Shown here one piece after another: positions 28,005 through 37,837 of a stretch of 64,000 nucleotides of DNA. The position numbers and the translations under genes were made by a program. Positions within the stretch are counted from its first letter, which is position 1. Each line of letters opens with the position of its first letter. Source of the stretch: Cerasicoccus frondis (GTDB lineage: Bacteria > Verrucomicrobiota > Verrucomicrobiia > Opitutales > Cerasicoccaceae); the NCBI GenBank assembly GCA_031296915.1, contig JAVDPC010000008.1, positions 62,001-126,000 on the forward strand, in the 5' to 3' direction. A model generated the notes under the pieces. It was not told the origin of the DNA. It made no database searches and saw nothing but the letters and a program-made list of their open reading frames with translations.

Positions 28005-29251
28005 GGTGTGACGGTTAAGCTGAGGGACGGTGTTTGGGCAAAACGAACCCAGCCCAGTGTCCAGGATTCACCTTGTGAAAGTGGTGGAGAGTTGGAAGGG
28101 CGCTTCCATTCCAGAGCGTTTTCTCCGGAATGGGTAACGGTGAAATTCCGCTGCCCATCCCAGGCAATGGCGGCTGCACCTTGCCAGTGCAGCGTTACTT
28201 TATCTGGAGGGTCGCTGGCTATAGGGGAGGATTGTTCGAGCAGAATTTCGACCAGGCCATCTGACTGTGTCACTACGCTTGCACGCCAGTTTGGCAGTAT
28301 GCCTTGTCCAAGCCGAACAGCGCGCCAAGTCGCCGCGTCCCAATTGAGCCGTTCTTCGCCAACGGGCAGGCGATACCAGATGATGCCGCTGCAGTTTGGT
28401 AAGGGCAGTTCATTGAAGCGGCAAACAAGCTGAGCCATTTCAATTGGATCGGATCTCACCTCCTTATAATGCTGATCATTACCCTGTGTTGCCGCTGTGT
28501 CTTCGGCGCTGACGCTGATTAACTCACCATCGGCATTGTAACCTAGGAGGTATCCGTAAGTCGGTAGGGCAACTTGAAACGTTTGACCAAAGGCGTCTGC
28601 TTGTTGTGCCCATTTGAGCGCCAACTTTGCATCGCAAAGTTTAATTGCTTTGCTTGAAAAAGTTGGACGTTGAATGCTGTGAACCTGCAGAACGTAGCGG
28701 TCTGCGGTATGCACTAGTTGGCGAAAATTATCTGGTCGCGTCATCCAGGTGGGAAGTGTGGTTATGGACAGTGGAGTTGTTCCCAGCTGTATGCGCAACT
28801 GCTGTAGCCAATGTTGATAGCCAGTTAATTTGCTGGTGGCGCAATCAAAGTCGATTTCGATTGCTGCTGGCTCTACACCTGCTTGTTGGGCGCGTTGGAG
28901 AACTTCACGGACGAGCTTAAGCAATGTTTGCGTGGTCGGTGCGTCGTTGGAAAATGGACCTGGGTATTGACCTACGCGAATGGCTAGCGTGATAGGCAGT
29001 TGGCAGTCTACTAAAGTTGGAAAGTCGATACTGCAGAACGAGACTTGAGCACCTTCCGGCGTCGGCGTTATTTCCGCAGCTAAAACGGTGAAGCCATTGA
29101 GTTCATTGACGTGTTCGATGAGCGCGCGCTCTAGCTTTTCGCTCCATGTACGCTGCCAGATGTAGGCATCTTGCTCAATCGTCGCAACCGCAGTGCTATA
29201 GGTTGATAATAGTGATGATAGATATAAAATGAGTAGAATTGAGGTTCTCAT
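28001..29251 (-). CDS. DUF3142-family exported protein
   Basis: A 416-residue protein with a signal peptide (MRTSILLILYLSSLLSTYSTAVA) and the layout of DUF3142 proteins: YIWQRTWSEKLERAL at the mature N-terminus, IEIDFDCATSKLTGYQHWLQQLR (about residue 148, an Asp-rich strand like a TIM-barrel glycosidase) and LQVHSIQRP (about 215). The family is uncharacterised; the barrel-like motifs hint at a glycoside-binding or hydrolase-derived fold. It forms a two-gene operon with the TPR protein downstream (ATGA overlap). Confidence 0.7.
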   Translation of the reverse strand: MRTSILLILYLSSLLSTYSTAVATIEQDAYIWQRTWSEKLERALIEHVNELNGFTVLAAEITPTPEGAQVSFCSIDFPTLVDCQLPITLAIRVGQYPGPFSNDAPTTQTLLKLVREVLQRAQQAGVEPAAIEIDFDCATSKLTGYQHWLQQLRIQLGTTPLSITTLPTWMTRPDNFRQLVHTADRYVLQVHSIQRPTFSSKAIKLCDAKLALKWAQQADAFGQTFQVALPTYGYLLGYNADGELISVSAEDTAATQGNDQHYKEVRSDPIEMAQLVCRFNELPLPNCSGIIWYRLPVGEERLNWDAATWRAVRLGQGILPNWRASVVTQSDGLVEILLEQSSPIASDPPDKVTLHWQGAAAIAWDGQRNFTVTHSGENALEWKRPSNSPPLSQGESWTLGWVRFAQTPSLSLTVTP

Positions 29252-29395
29252 TGTCTTGCGTTATTGCATTGGACTCTTGGTCTCTCAGAATATTCAAAGA
29301 AATTTTCCAGAACGATAAATTCTCGCGTCGGATCGTGGAATTAAGGAAAAATTCCAAAACGACTTGCGCCAGACCATGCGATGGCTCATTGGTTA

Positions 29396-29425
29396 CTTCC
29401 TCTGCCATAGTTTAGGCAGAGGAAG
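29396..29425. other. Perfect 11-bp hairpin in the thioredoxin 5' region
   Basis: CTTCCTCTGCC and GGCAGAGGAAG flank an 8-base loop, ending 28 bp before the thioredoxin ATG. There is no T-run on either side, so it is not a standard terminator. It could be a 5'-UTR structure or a protein-binding palindrome. The rest of the 202-bp gap shows no clear gene. Confidence 0.4.
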
Positions 29426-29453
29426 CATTCTAGACCTTAAGCATTTGAATTAA

Positions 29454-29780
29454 ATGAGCGCTCTTACTTTAGTCACGAAGGATACTTACGAAGCAGAAGT
29501 TGTGCAGGAGACAAAACTCGTGGTGATCGATTTCTTCTCACCATACTGTATGCCCTGCAAACAGATGGAGCCGCTGTTGGAGGAGATCTCGACTGAACTC
29601 GCAGACAGCGTGAAAATCGTGAAAGTTGACGCCTCAGCAGAGCCGGATTTGGCGGCTCAGTTCGGTATCCGTGGAGCACCGACTTTTGTTGCCCTACGCA
29701 ACGGTGAAAAAGTCGATATGCTCATCGGCGCGAAGCCGAAGCAGGCGATGCTGGATTGGATTGATTCGGCTGATCTGTAA
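29454..29780 (+). CDS. Thioredoxin-family protein with CMPC active site
   Basis: A 108-residue single thioredoxin domain, cytoplasmic. The redox motif reads SPYCMPCKQMEPLLEEIS at residues 30-47, so CxxC is CMPC rather than the usual WCGPC, and the Trp before the first Cys is replaced by Tyr. The cis-proline loop is present in RGAPTFVALRNGEK (about residue 76). The change in the dipeptide should alter the redox potential or partner choice compared with housekeeping thioredoxin. It is monocistronic, with a hairpin upstream and a long untranslated region with a terminator downstream. Confidence 0.85.
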   Translation: MSALTLVTKDTYEAEVVQETKLVVIDFFSPYCMPCKQMEPLLEEISTELADSVKIVKVDASAEPDLAAQFGIRGAPTFVALRNGEKVDMLIGAKPKQAMLDWIDSADL

Positions 29781-30213
29781 AATCGAGCACGTTTAATCGT
29801 AATCGTTCAGCTACGCAGCCTAAGTTGTGTTGCTTTAGTCTGTACGCCAGTTGCTATCCCGTTCTTGAGATTGGCCTATCATTTATCTGGTCGTAGGTGG
29901 TGTCGCATGAAGATTTTTAGCCAAAATCCACAGGGGTATGAATGTAATTCCGACTTACCCGTTAGACATTAAGCTGAAGTTAATTTTTTTACAATATTCA
30001 TTGTTTACAGCTTGCATTGTGGGTGATTCAGCCTAAAGATATCGATTGATCTTAGGATATCTTTTCTCTAGAGAAATCTAGGGATTATTGGGGAATATAC
30101 GAGAAGCCGCTCTCCCTAGGGGTAGGGAGGGCGGCATTTTTTTGCACATTGCGAAATATTCCTGCGAGTGGATTTTCGCAGTTGCACGGATGTAGTCTGA
30201 AGGCAATCTGGTA
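29781..30213. other. 433-bp intergenic region with a strong terminator; no gene seen
   Basis: No convincing ORF in any frame. A/T-rich stretch at 29970-30100 with a TCTCTAGAGA palindrome around 30065, then the terminator at 30106. Because the terminator is 326 bp beyond the thioredoxin stop, a small RNA ending there is possible. Confidence 0.35.
30106..30143 (+). terminator. Strong Rho-independent terminator
   Basis: A 13-bp stem (GCCGCTCTCCCTA / TAGGGAGGGCGGC, one G-U) with a GGGG loop and A plus seven T. It ends 70 bp before the antiporter gene. Confidence 0.85.
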
Positions 30214-32553
30214 ATGGTGAGCGTGGAGAGTCATACACCGGTGTTGATCAACGACTTGGCAGTTGTTTTGATGTGTGCGGCGGCGGTTACCTTGCTCTTT
30301 AAGCGCCTGAAATTGCCCGTTTTTCTCGGCTATCTACTGAGTGGTTTCCTCGTTGGCCCTAATCTTTGGCAGCGATCTCCGGTTCATGACTTGGAGACGA
30401 TTCAGGCTTTGAGTGAGTTGGGCGTCGTTTTCCTGATGTTTTCGCTGGGTTTGGAGTTCGATTTGAGGCGCTTAAGGCAGGTGTTGGGGCCAGCAATGTT
30501 GGCCATTGTCCTGCAAACGTTGGTGATGCTGCTGATTGGTTCACAGGCGGCCCCTTTGCTGGGGTGGGGCGTTGTGCAGGGGCTATTTTTGGGATCTATT
30601 CTAGCGATCAGTTCTTCAATGGTCACCGTGGCCATTCTTAAAGAGTTAGGACGTTGGCAAAAGCCACATGCGCAGTTGGCCGTTGGCGTGCTGATACTGG
30701 AGGACATTCTGGCTATTGCCTTGTTGGTTATTCTGTCCGGTGTTGCCGTGACGGGCACATTGAATTGGGCGGCGATTGGCGCAGTGACATTTCTGATCTG
30801 CCTGTTTGTGGTGTTTTTCTATTTCGTTGGCAAACTCGCTGCGCCTCGATTGCTCGATGCATTGGAGAAATATGGCAGTCGGGAACTGGGGACGATTTGC
30901 GTGGTCGCGCTTATGCTGGTCCTCTGTTATTTGGCTGAGTTGTGGGGGCTGTCGGTGGCGCTGGGCGCGTTTTTGGCCGGGTCGATCTTGTCCCAATCGA
31001 AAATGACAGCTGAAATCGAGCATGCGACCGAGCCATTGCGCAATGTCTTCTGTGCGGTTTTTTTCGTGTCCGCAGGCATGCTGATTGACCCCGAGACGCT
31101 CTGGGATAATGCGCTGGTAATCATTTTGCTGACTTTGGTGATGCAACCGATGAAGGTGCTCTCGGTGTGGGTTGGCTTTTTCCTTAGTGGGCAGCGAACC
31201 GATACGAGCTTTCGAGCGGCGACGGTGAAATCGCAGATCGGCGAATTTTCATTTATCATTGCAGCACTTGGGCAACAACTGGGGGTAACTGATGATTCGT
31301 TGATGTCTATTGCGGTCGGCGTATCGGTGTTGAGCACGGACGGCAGCATTATTTTAGCGAAAAATTCCGACCCTTTGCACGGCTGGTTTGCGCGACGCTT
31401 GCCTAGTGGCTTATCGACTCTCGCCGAGTTCTATCGTAACTTATTGGATCGATTGGGGACGCAGGCAGAGCGCGCCATATTACTCAAAATGGTTAAGCGT
31501 CCTTTGTTGCAGATTTTGTTCAATTTTCTGCTCCTGAATGCATTCATTCTGATCGCCTCAGTGGCGAACAATCAGATTACGCAACGCATCGAAGAACCAG
31601 AGTTGGCTATGATTCTTGGTTTGGCCGTGTGGCTTGCCACTGCGGTGCTGAGTCTACCGTTCATTACGGCGATGATCCGCAACCTCAATGCAGTCATCAT
31701 GATGTTGCTCGATTCGATTTTATCTACCGGCGCTACGCGGAGCTTTATCCAGGGGCGTGTGCGTAATATTTTTAACGGCGTCATCGTCGTCGCAGTCAGT
31801 CTGTTGATGGGCGGTATTTACCTGTCGGTTGCGGCGCAGTATCTCCCGTCAGGCACTGCATTGGCGGCGTTTCTCCTGCTGATTGTGGCGAGTGCGGTTT
31901 TCTTCTGGAAGCGCATCATTAAGTTCAACAGCCAGCTTGAATACCTGTTCATGGAGAGCTTCAATCAGCGGGTCGTGAATGAGGAGGTGGTCCGGCGGGA
32001 AAATACGCTTCAGGAGATTGAAAAAAGGTATCCCTGGCCGATCGCAGTCGAGGAAATCACGGTGCCATCGGGTGGGAAGCTCTGCGGCCAAACGCTCCGG
32101 CAAACAAATCTCCGCGCTTCGACTGGCGCTAGCGCGGTGGCTTTGGCCCGTGCTGGGCAAGTGCTCTACGACATTGATCCTGATGAAATTATTTTCCCAG
32201 GCGACCATTGGTATGTTTTTGGCAGCCAGACACAGACCCGCGATGCCCGAACTCTGTTCACGGCAGCGGGTCAATCCCCCATCGTGACTCAGGCGGCGCC
32301 AGATTTACGCATCGAGAAGCTCTATATCTCACGTGAGTCCAAACTCGTTGATGAGACGCTGGCCAGCGCGGAATTACGCCAAAAACACGGTGTGACTGTG
32401 CTAGGGATTCAGCGTGGGGAGCGCCGCATCACCAACCCGGCTCCTGAGGAAATTATCCACGCGCACGATGTGCTCTACGTGGTTGGCGAATCATCGGCGA
32501 TTCAGTCTCTGGAGACCGTCGAAGTTACAGAATCGAGCACCGCGGCAGTCTGA
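30214..32553 (+). CDS. CPA2 (Kef-type) cation:proton antiporter with two TrkA-C domains
   Basis: A 779-residue membrane protein. Residues about 10-390 form the Na+/H+-exchanger domain of Kef/CPA2 proteins (LKLPVFLGYLLSGFLVGPN near 28, FLMFSLGLEFDLRRL near 73, ILEDILAIALLVILSG near 161, GAFLAGSILSQS near 251). Further helices at about 430-590 follow. The C-terminus carries two RCK-C/TrkA-C domains, about 612-695 (ITVPSGGKLCGQTLRQTNLR) and 700-775 (YISRESKLVDETLASAELR), but no NAD-binding RCK-N domain. It probably exchanges K+ or Na+ for protons; gating by a ligand on TrkA-C is inferred. The ATG at 30214 follows the terminator by 70 bp. Confidence 0.85.
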   Translation: MVSVESHTPVLINDLAVVLMCAAAVTLLFKRLKLPVFLGYLLSGFLVGPNLWQRSPVHDLETIQALSELGVVFLMFSLGLEFDLRRLRQVLGPAMLAIVLQTLVMLLIGSQAAPLLGWGVVQGLFLGSILAISSSMVTVAILKELGRWQKPHAQLAVGVLILEDILAIALLVILSGVAVTGTLNWAAIGAVTFLICLFVVFFYFVGKLAAPRLLDALEKYGSRELGTICVVALMLVLCYLAELWGLSVALGAFLAGSILSQSKMTAEIEHATEPLRNVFCAVFFVSAGMLIDPETLWDNALVIILLTLVMQPMKVLSVWVGFFLSGQRTDTSFRAATVKSQIGEFSFIIAALGQQLGVTDDSLMSIAVGVSVLSTDGSIILAKNSDPLHGWFARRLPSGLSTLAEFYRNLLDRLGTQAERAILLKMVKRPLLQILFNFLLLNAFILIASVANNQITQRIEEPELAMILGLAVWLATAVLSLPFITAMIRNLNAVIMMLLDSILSTGATRSFIQGRVRNIFNGVIVVAVSLLMGGIYLSVAAQYLPSGTALAAFLLLIVASAVFFWKRIIKFNSQLEYLFMESFNQRVVNEEVVRRENTLQEIEKRYPWPIAVEEITVPSGGKLCGQTLRQTNLRASTGASAVALARAGQVLYDIDPDEIIFPGDHWYVFGSQTQTRDARTLFTAAGQSPIVTQAAPDLRIEKLYISRESKLVDETLASAELRQKHGVTVLGIQRGERRITNPAPEEIIHAHDVLYVVGESSAIQSLETVEVTESSTAAV

Positions 32554-32618
32554 GTAGAAGCTACAATCTGCGGACTGCGCATTCTCCGCTTGCATGTGCT
32601 TGGGGCTATCTGTCAAAA

Positions 32619-33413
32619 ATGCCCCCCATGAGTCGTACCGGGTTAATCCTGACATTTTTGACACTGTGCATCTTTTGGGCTGGCTGTGATTCACAGACCG
32701 GCGGCGTAGTCAATGAAACTGAAGAAAAGCAATATCAGCGCGGTCAGCGATTGCTCCGTGAGGGGCGCGAAGGAGAAGCCTTGAACGCATTTCTCAAAGT
32801 AATCGAAAAGCGTCCGGATGCGCCAGAATCTCATTTGGAGGCTGGCATCCTTTATCAGCAGCACATCGGTGATCCGGTTGCGTCGATTTACCATTTGCGA
32901 CGTTATGTCGAGCTGCGGCCCGATTCTGCGGAGGCGCAAAAAGCTGAGCAATTGATCGAAAGCGCTAAGAAAGACTTTGCCCGTTCGCTGCCTGGGCAGC
33001 CTTATGACTCTGCTATCGAGCGCCTGGATCTTCTGGAGATGCTGGAAGCTGTCCGCGAAGAGAACAAAGAGCTGAAGCGCGAGCTTGCGGCGGCCCGTCA
33101 GGGACAGGTGGCGCAGAATGCGCCGCAGACAGTCAATGTAAACGGCAATTCGCGGGTCAGTTACCAATCGACTCGTCCACCGGATCGCCAGCCCGCCCCT
33201 CAGACTTACGTCCCCCCGCAGCAAGTAAATCGCCAGAGTGCGAATGTTTCGCAGCGGACATATACCGTTGTCTCTGGGGACACGCTGACGCGCATCAGCA
33301 CCAAAGTTTACGGGGACACCGGGCGCTGGCAGGAGATTTTTGAGGCGAATCGGGATCAACTGCCGAATCCCAATGCGCTCAAGGTGGGACAAACCCTGAA
33401 AGTGCCAGAGTAA
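32619..33413 (+). CDS. TPR and LysM lipoprotein
   Basis: A 264-residue exported protein. The signal ends in a lipobox (IFWAGCDS), so it is probably a lipoprotein. Residues about 35-115 hold TPR-like helices (YQRGQRLLREGREGEALNAFLKVIEKRPDAPESHLEAG), 125-160 a coiled coil (LLEMLEAVREENKELKRELAAAR), then a Pro/Gln-rich linker, and 215-264 a LysM domain (YTVVSGDTLTRISTKVYGDTGRWQEIFEAN) for peptidoglycan binding. It is likely an envelope organiser. The cysteine desulfurase start follows by one base, so the two are co-transcribed. Confidence 0.8.
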   Translation: MPPMSRTGLILTFLTLCIFWAGCDSQTGGVVNETEEKQYQRGQRLLREGREGEALNAFLKVIEKRPDAPESHLEAGILYQQHIGDPVASIYHLRRYVELRPDSAEAQKAEQLIESAKKDFARSLPGQPYDSAIERLDLLEMLEAVREENKELKRELAAARQGQVAQNAPQTVNVNGNSRVSYQSTRPPDRQPAPQTYVPPQQVNRQSANVSQRTYTVVSGDTLTRISTKVYGDTGRWQEIFEANRDQLPNPNALKVGQTLKVPE

Positions 33414-33414
33414 G

Positions 33415-34569
33415 GTGAGTCATTACTTCGACGCCAACGCGACTACGCCGCTTTTACCAGAGGCGCGTGCGGCTTGGCTGGAGGCGATGGATGAGCATTG
33501 GCAAAACCCGTCCAGTCCATCTCGTGCATCGGCCCGTGTTCATGCGAAGTTAGAGGGCGCCCGCGCCAGCATTGCTGACTTGTTTCAGGTCCCGCGAGAG
33601 TCATTGGTGTTCAACTCTGGCGCGACTGAAGGTAACCGTGATGTTCTGGCCTACATGCGTAAGGTGTCGCCGCGTAAGCGCCTCGCAATGTCCGCCGTGG
33701 AGCATCCAAGCATCTTGGAAAACGCCCGTGCAATATGGGGAGAAGATGCCTGTGAGTTGCCAGTGGATGGCAATGGAGTCATTCGAATCGATGCTTTGGA
33801 GAGGGGGTTGGCCAAGGGAGATATTGCGCTCGTTTCGCTGATGGCCGCCAACAACGAAACCGGAGTCATTCAGCCTTGGCCTGAGGTCATCGAGATTTGC
33901 CGTAGGCAACGAGTGGCGCTTCACATTGATGCGACTCAGTGGGTGGGCAAAGAGCCATTGGACGGACTGTCCAGGGCTGACTTCATTACCGCCAGTGGGC
34001 ATAAATTTGGTGGCCCCAAGGGTGTCGGCATCGTGATCGCCGCATCGTCTTTTTCTGGGTTCCAAGGCCAGCGAGGGGGGGGGCAGGAGCATGACCATCG
34101 GGCTGGTACGGAAAATTACCCTGGAGTTGCCTCGATGCTGGCTGCATTGCAGGCGAGTTATACTTCGCTAGAGGCTGCCCGTGTTCGTGTGCGAGGCTCC
34201 AGAGATGCATTTGAAGTGGCGTTGTTGGCCAAGGAACCTGAAGTGAAAATCTGGAGCTCAGGAGCCCCGAGATTGGTAAATACATTCAGCCTTTGTTTAC
34301 CGATTGGTGACAACCTGCGTTTTGTTAGAAGGCTGGATCAGCGTGGTTTTCAAGTGTCCACCGGGTCAGCCTGCGCAACTGGAAAAGCCGGTCCGTCCCA
34401 TGTGTTGGGCGCCATGGGTGTGGCTGAAGAGTTTGCCCGGCGCACAGTGCGCATTTCTTCATTGATGAATGAAAAGGCTGAGACTTGGGCTGCGTTGGCT
34501 CATGCATCGCTTAGCGCGATTGAAGAAATTCGAAACGAGGGCACTAACCCTCAGGTAATCAGCATTTAA
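33415..34569 (+). CDS. Cysteine desulfurase (class V aminotransferase, NifS/IscS-like)
   Basis: A 384-residue PLP enzyme that removes sulfur from cysteine for Fe-S cluster or thiolation pathways. Landmarks: HYFDANATTPLLPEAR at the start, ATEGNRDVLAYM (about residue 66), NNETGVIQPW (about 145), HIDATQWVGKEP (about 170), the PLP Lys in TASGHKFGGPKGVG (about 195), GGGQEHDHRAGTEN (about 222) and the catalytic Cys in STGSACATGKAGPSH (about 312). It starts with GTG one base after the LysM gene stop. No Fe-S scaffold genes are adjacent, so its specific pathway is not shown by context. Confidence 0.88.
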   Translation: MSHYFDANATTPLLPEARAAWLEAMDEHWQNPSSPSRASARVHAKLEGARASIADLFQVPRESLVFNSGATEGNRDVLAYMRKVSPRKRLAMSAVEHPSILENARAIWGEDACELPVDGNGVIRIDALERGLAKGDIALVSLMAANNETGVIQPWPEVIEICRRQRVALHIDATQWVGKEPLDGLSRADFITASGHKFGGPKGVGIVIAASSFSGFQGQRGGGQEHDHRAGTENYPGVASMLAALQASYTSLEAARVRVRGSRDAFEVALLAKEPEVKIWSSGAPRLVNTFSLCLPIGDNLRFVRRLDQRGFQVSTGSACATGKAGPSHVLGAMGVAEEFARRTVRISSLMNEKAETWAALAHASLSAIEEIRNEGTNPQVISI

Positions 34570-34732
34570 GGCAATAATTCCCTGATTCAAGGGTTGTTTC
34601 CTCCAGACAATCTTTCTAGTCTCCGCACATCCTTTCATGATGCATTTATCAACTTGATCGCATTCCGCTTGCAATTCATGGAGTCGCTCAATTGATTTTC
34701 CGCTTTGACGTTCAAAAACGTTTCTACACCTG

Positions 34733-35758
34733 GTGATTCCTTACGAAACATTCGATACATTCCTGCTGGCCTTCATACTTTTGATTGGACTGGGCCTGCT
34801 CTGCGTCGGAGGTGATTGGTTGGCTAAGGGAGCAGCGAGCTTGGCTTTGATTTTGAAGATCAACCCAGTCATCGTGGGGCTGACGATTGTTTCAATTTCC
34901 ACCTCAATGCCGGAAATGATCACTGCGTTCATTGCTGCTGCAGGCGGAAACAGTGGCCTGGCTGTGGGTAATATCGTAGGAAGTAATCTGGGCAATGCTG
35001 GCTTAATACTCGGCGTGGCTGCGTTGATTTACCCGATCACTATTCAAAACCGACTAGTGAAACAAGAGGTGCCGTTGTTGCTGATCGTGACAGTCATGTT
35101 TACTCTCATGAGCATGGGCGGGTTTCTCGCTGCTGGCGAGATCGGGCGTGTGGAAGGCTTATTGTTGCTTGCGGGCACTGCTGGCTACCTGTTCTTTATG
35201 GTCAGCCAGGCTAGACGATCAGGGCCAGCTGAAGAAGGTGAGATATCCGATGAATTGGCTGACGAGTTGAAGGACCCTCTTGAGTCAGTCGGGAAGTGCG
35301 CGATGTTTATTCTAGTCGGGTCTCTATTTCTTGCTCTGGGCGCCGAGATGCTGGTTGGAAGCGCAGTTGAGATCGCGACACGTATTGGCGTCAATGAAGT
35401 GTTGATCGGCCTGACGCTTGTTGCGCTTGGGACCAGTTTGCCGGAACTGGCAGCTTCGATTGCGGCAGCGCTGCGTCGGCAAAGCGACATCATTGCTGGA
35501 AACATCGTGGGCTCCAATATCTTCAATATGCTGCTTATCGGTGGTTCCGTATCGACTTTTTTCCCGCTCCAAGTCGAACGTCGACTTTTTGTGATCGAGT
35601 TCCCGTCAATGGTCCTGCTGACACTCTTGTTGTGGTTTGCATTTTACACTGAGCGTAAGGTGACCCGTATGGAAGGCGCCTTTCTCGTTGTGCTCTACTT
35701 CGTGATCATCGGCCTGTCTTCCGCCTCGCAAATGGGTAAAATTTTACCCGGCATATAG
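34733..35758 (+). CDS. Calcium/sodium antiporter (CaCA family, YrbG-like)
   Basis: A 341-residue inner-membrane protein with about ten helices in two inverted halves, each carrying the CaCA alpha repeat: STSMPEMITAFIAAAGGNSGLAVGNIVGSNLGNAG (about residues 55-90) and TSLPELAASIAAALRRQSDIIAGNIVGSNIFNML (about 228-262). Acidic Glu and Asn residues in these repeats bind the ions. The start is GTG at 34733 with no clear Shine-Dalgarno. A hydrophilic acidic loop (about 160-185) separates the halves. Confidence 0.88.
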   Translation: MIPYETFDTFLLAFILLIGLGLLCVGGDWLAKGAASLALILKINPVIVGLTIVSISTSMPEMITAFIAAAGGNSGLAVGNIVGSNLGNAGLILGVAALIYPITIQNRLVKQEVPLLLIVTVMFTLMSMGGFLAAGEIGRVEGLLLLAGTAGYLFFMVSQARRSGPAEEGEISDELADELKDPLESVGKCAMFILVGSLFLALGAEMLVGSAVEIATRIGVNEVLIGLTLVALGTSLPELAASIAAALRRQSDIIAGNIVGSNIFNMLLIGGSVSTFFPLQVERRLFVIEFPSMVLLTLLLWFAFYTERKVTRMEGAFLVVLYFVIIGLSSASQMGKILPGI

Positions 35759-35993
35759 CCTGGGAAAAGGATAAGGCGATTTGTCGCTGGGGCGTTTATT
35801 GGACGATTAGCCGTAGGATCTGCTTGTCGCATGCATTGGATGGGGTTTGACCAAGGTGCCGAGTCGAGTTTCTCAACTAAGTTGGCCCTGCTCTGAGACT
35901 TTTTAGAGGCATGGTCTCGACGATGGCATTTGAATGCATAATGAGATCGACGCTGTGCTGTTCGGTGGTCACTCAGTGAGTCATTGCTGGGTT

Positions 35994-36027
35994 AAAAAAA
36001 ACGACGCCCCCAAGGTGGAGGCGTCGT
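35994..36027 (-). terminator. Rho-independent terminator of the glutamine synthetase gene
   Basis: Read on the minus strand: an 11-bp stem (ACGACGCCTCC / GGGGGCGTCGT, one G-T) followed by eight T, starting 29 bp after the stop. The 35759-35993 stretch beyond it shows no gene. Confidence 0.85.
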
Positions 36028-36055
36028 CGCAATAGTAGTGGTATGTTTTAAAAAC

Positions 36056-37075
<1,020 letters not shown>

Positions 37076-37170
37076 AATCAGTGTTTATGGTTAGATAGAT
37101 AATGCAGATAACCGCTCCGAGAAAGAACGGCAGTGCTGACTATCGGGTTTTTCAGATGAAAGACACGTCC

Positions 37171-37190
37171 AAAAGCACCTCATGTGCCAA
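37171..37190 (-). promoter_or_regulatory. Sigma-54-like -24/-12 promoter for glutamine synthetase
   Basis: Minus-strand TTGGCAC-ATGAG-GTGCT fits TTGGCAC-N5-TTGCT with one mismatch and the exact 10-base spacing between GG and GC. It is about 96 bp upstream of the ATG, in a 318-bp gap that holds no gene and has room for an enhancer-binding protein further upstream (37200-37390), though no clear NtrC palindrome was found. Confidence 0.55.
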
Positions 37191-37393
37191 ATAAGTGATT
37201 TTGTTTATGACTACGTTAATTATTCCAGATGGATGGACGAATTTAAACAGCACAGTGGACATTGATGAATCATTTTCATGTTTTGACCGCAATGTGAAGT
37301 GAATTTTGCACAGGCAGCCATTAAATTGAGTGAGCGTATTTGATCGGCAAAGGTTTGACTTAACAAACCGCTAGAATTACTCATCGTGCTGTC

Positions 37394-37837
37394 ATGCAGG
37401 GCGATAAAGACACCAAACAGGCTAAGGTTCATGTCGGCTATGATGGCTTGGTCCGCAAAACATTTCTTGGAACCATGGCCAAGGAGCGTTTTGAGAACGA
37501 GCTACGTGTGCTCACTTACTTGGAGGAGCGGGAATGCCCGTTTGTCCCCCGGATTGTTGAGAATGATCCCGCAAGGCTGCACATGGTCACCACTAGCTGT
37601 GGTAAGGTCGTGGAAAAGATCAGCGATGAGAAGCTGAAGCTATTGTTTGATGAGCTTGAGACCTATGGCGTTCGCCACGAGGATCGCTTCGCGCGTAATG
37701 TCACTTACAGCCCCCAGCTTGGCCGTTTTTGCCTGATCGATTTTGAATTCGCCACCATTCTGGAGACCGGGGAAGGGCTCACCGTGGATGTGGTGGTGGA
37801 GAAAAGACTGGATCAACAACGCAAGCAACTGGACTGA
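37394..37837 (+). CDS. Small kinase-like protein coupled to PP2C
   Basis: A 147-residue protein that looks like a compact protein-kinase C-lobe. TYGVRHEDRFARNVTYSPQLGRFCLIDFEFATIL (residues about 91-123) contains the HxD...N catalytic-loop pattern and a DFE in place of DFG. The N-terminal part has a short lobe with a Lys (VRKTFLG) and an acidic helix (ERFENELRVLTYLEER). It is much shorter than standard kinases (about 260), and the glycine loop is not evident. The stop overlaps the ATG of the PP2C phosphatase (TGATG), so the two form a kinase/phosphatase switch; this is inference from context and motifs. Confidence 0.6.
   Translation: MQGDKDTKQAKVHVGYDGLVRKTFLGTMAKERFENELRVLTYLEERECPFVPRIVENDPARLHMVTTSCGKVVEKISDEKLKLLFDELETYGVRHEDRFARNVTYSPQLGRFCLIDFEFATILETGEGLTVDVVVEKRLDQQRKQLD

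Noticed and set aside
29196..29408. 70-residue minus-strand ORF before the DUF3142 gene
   Set aside because: It overlaps the DUF3142 signal-peptide region, has no ribosome site and no recognisable features.
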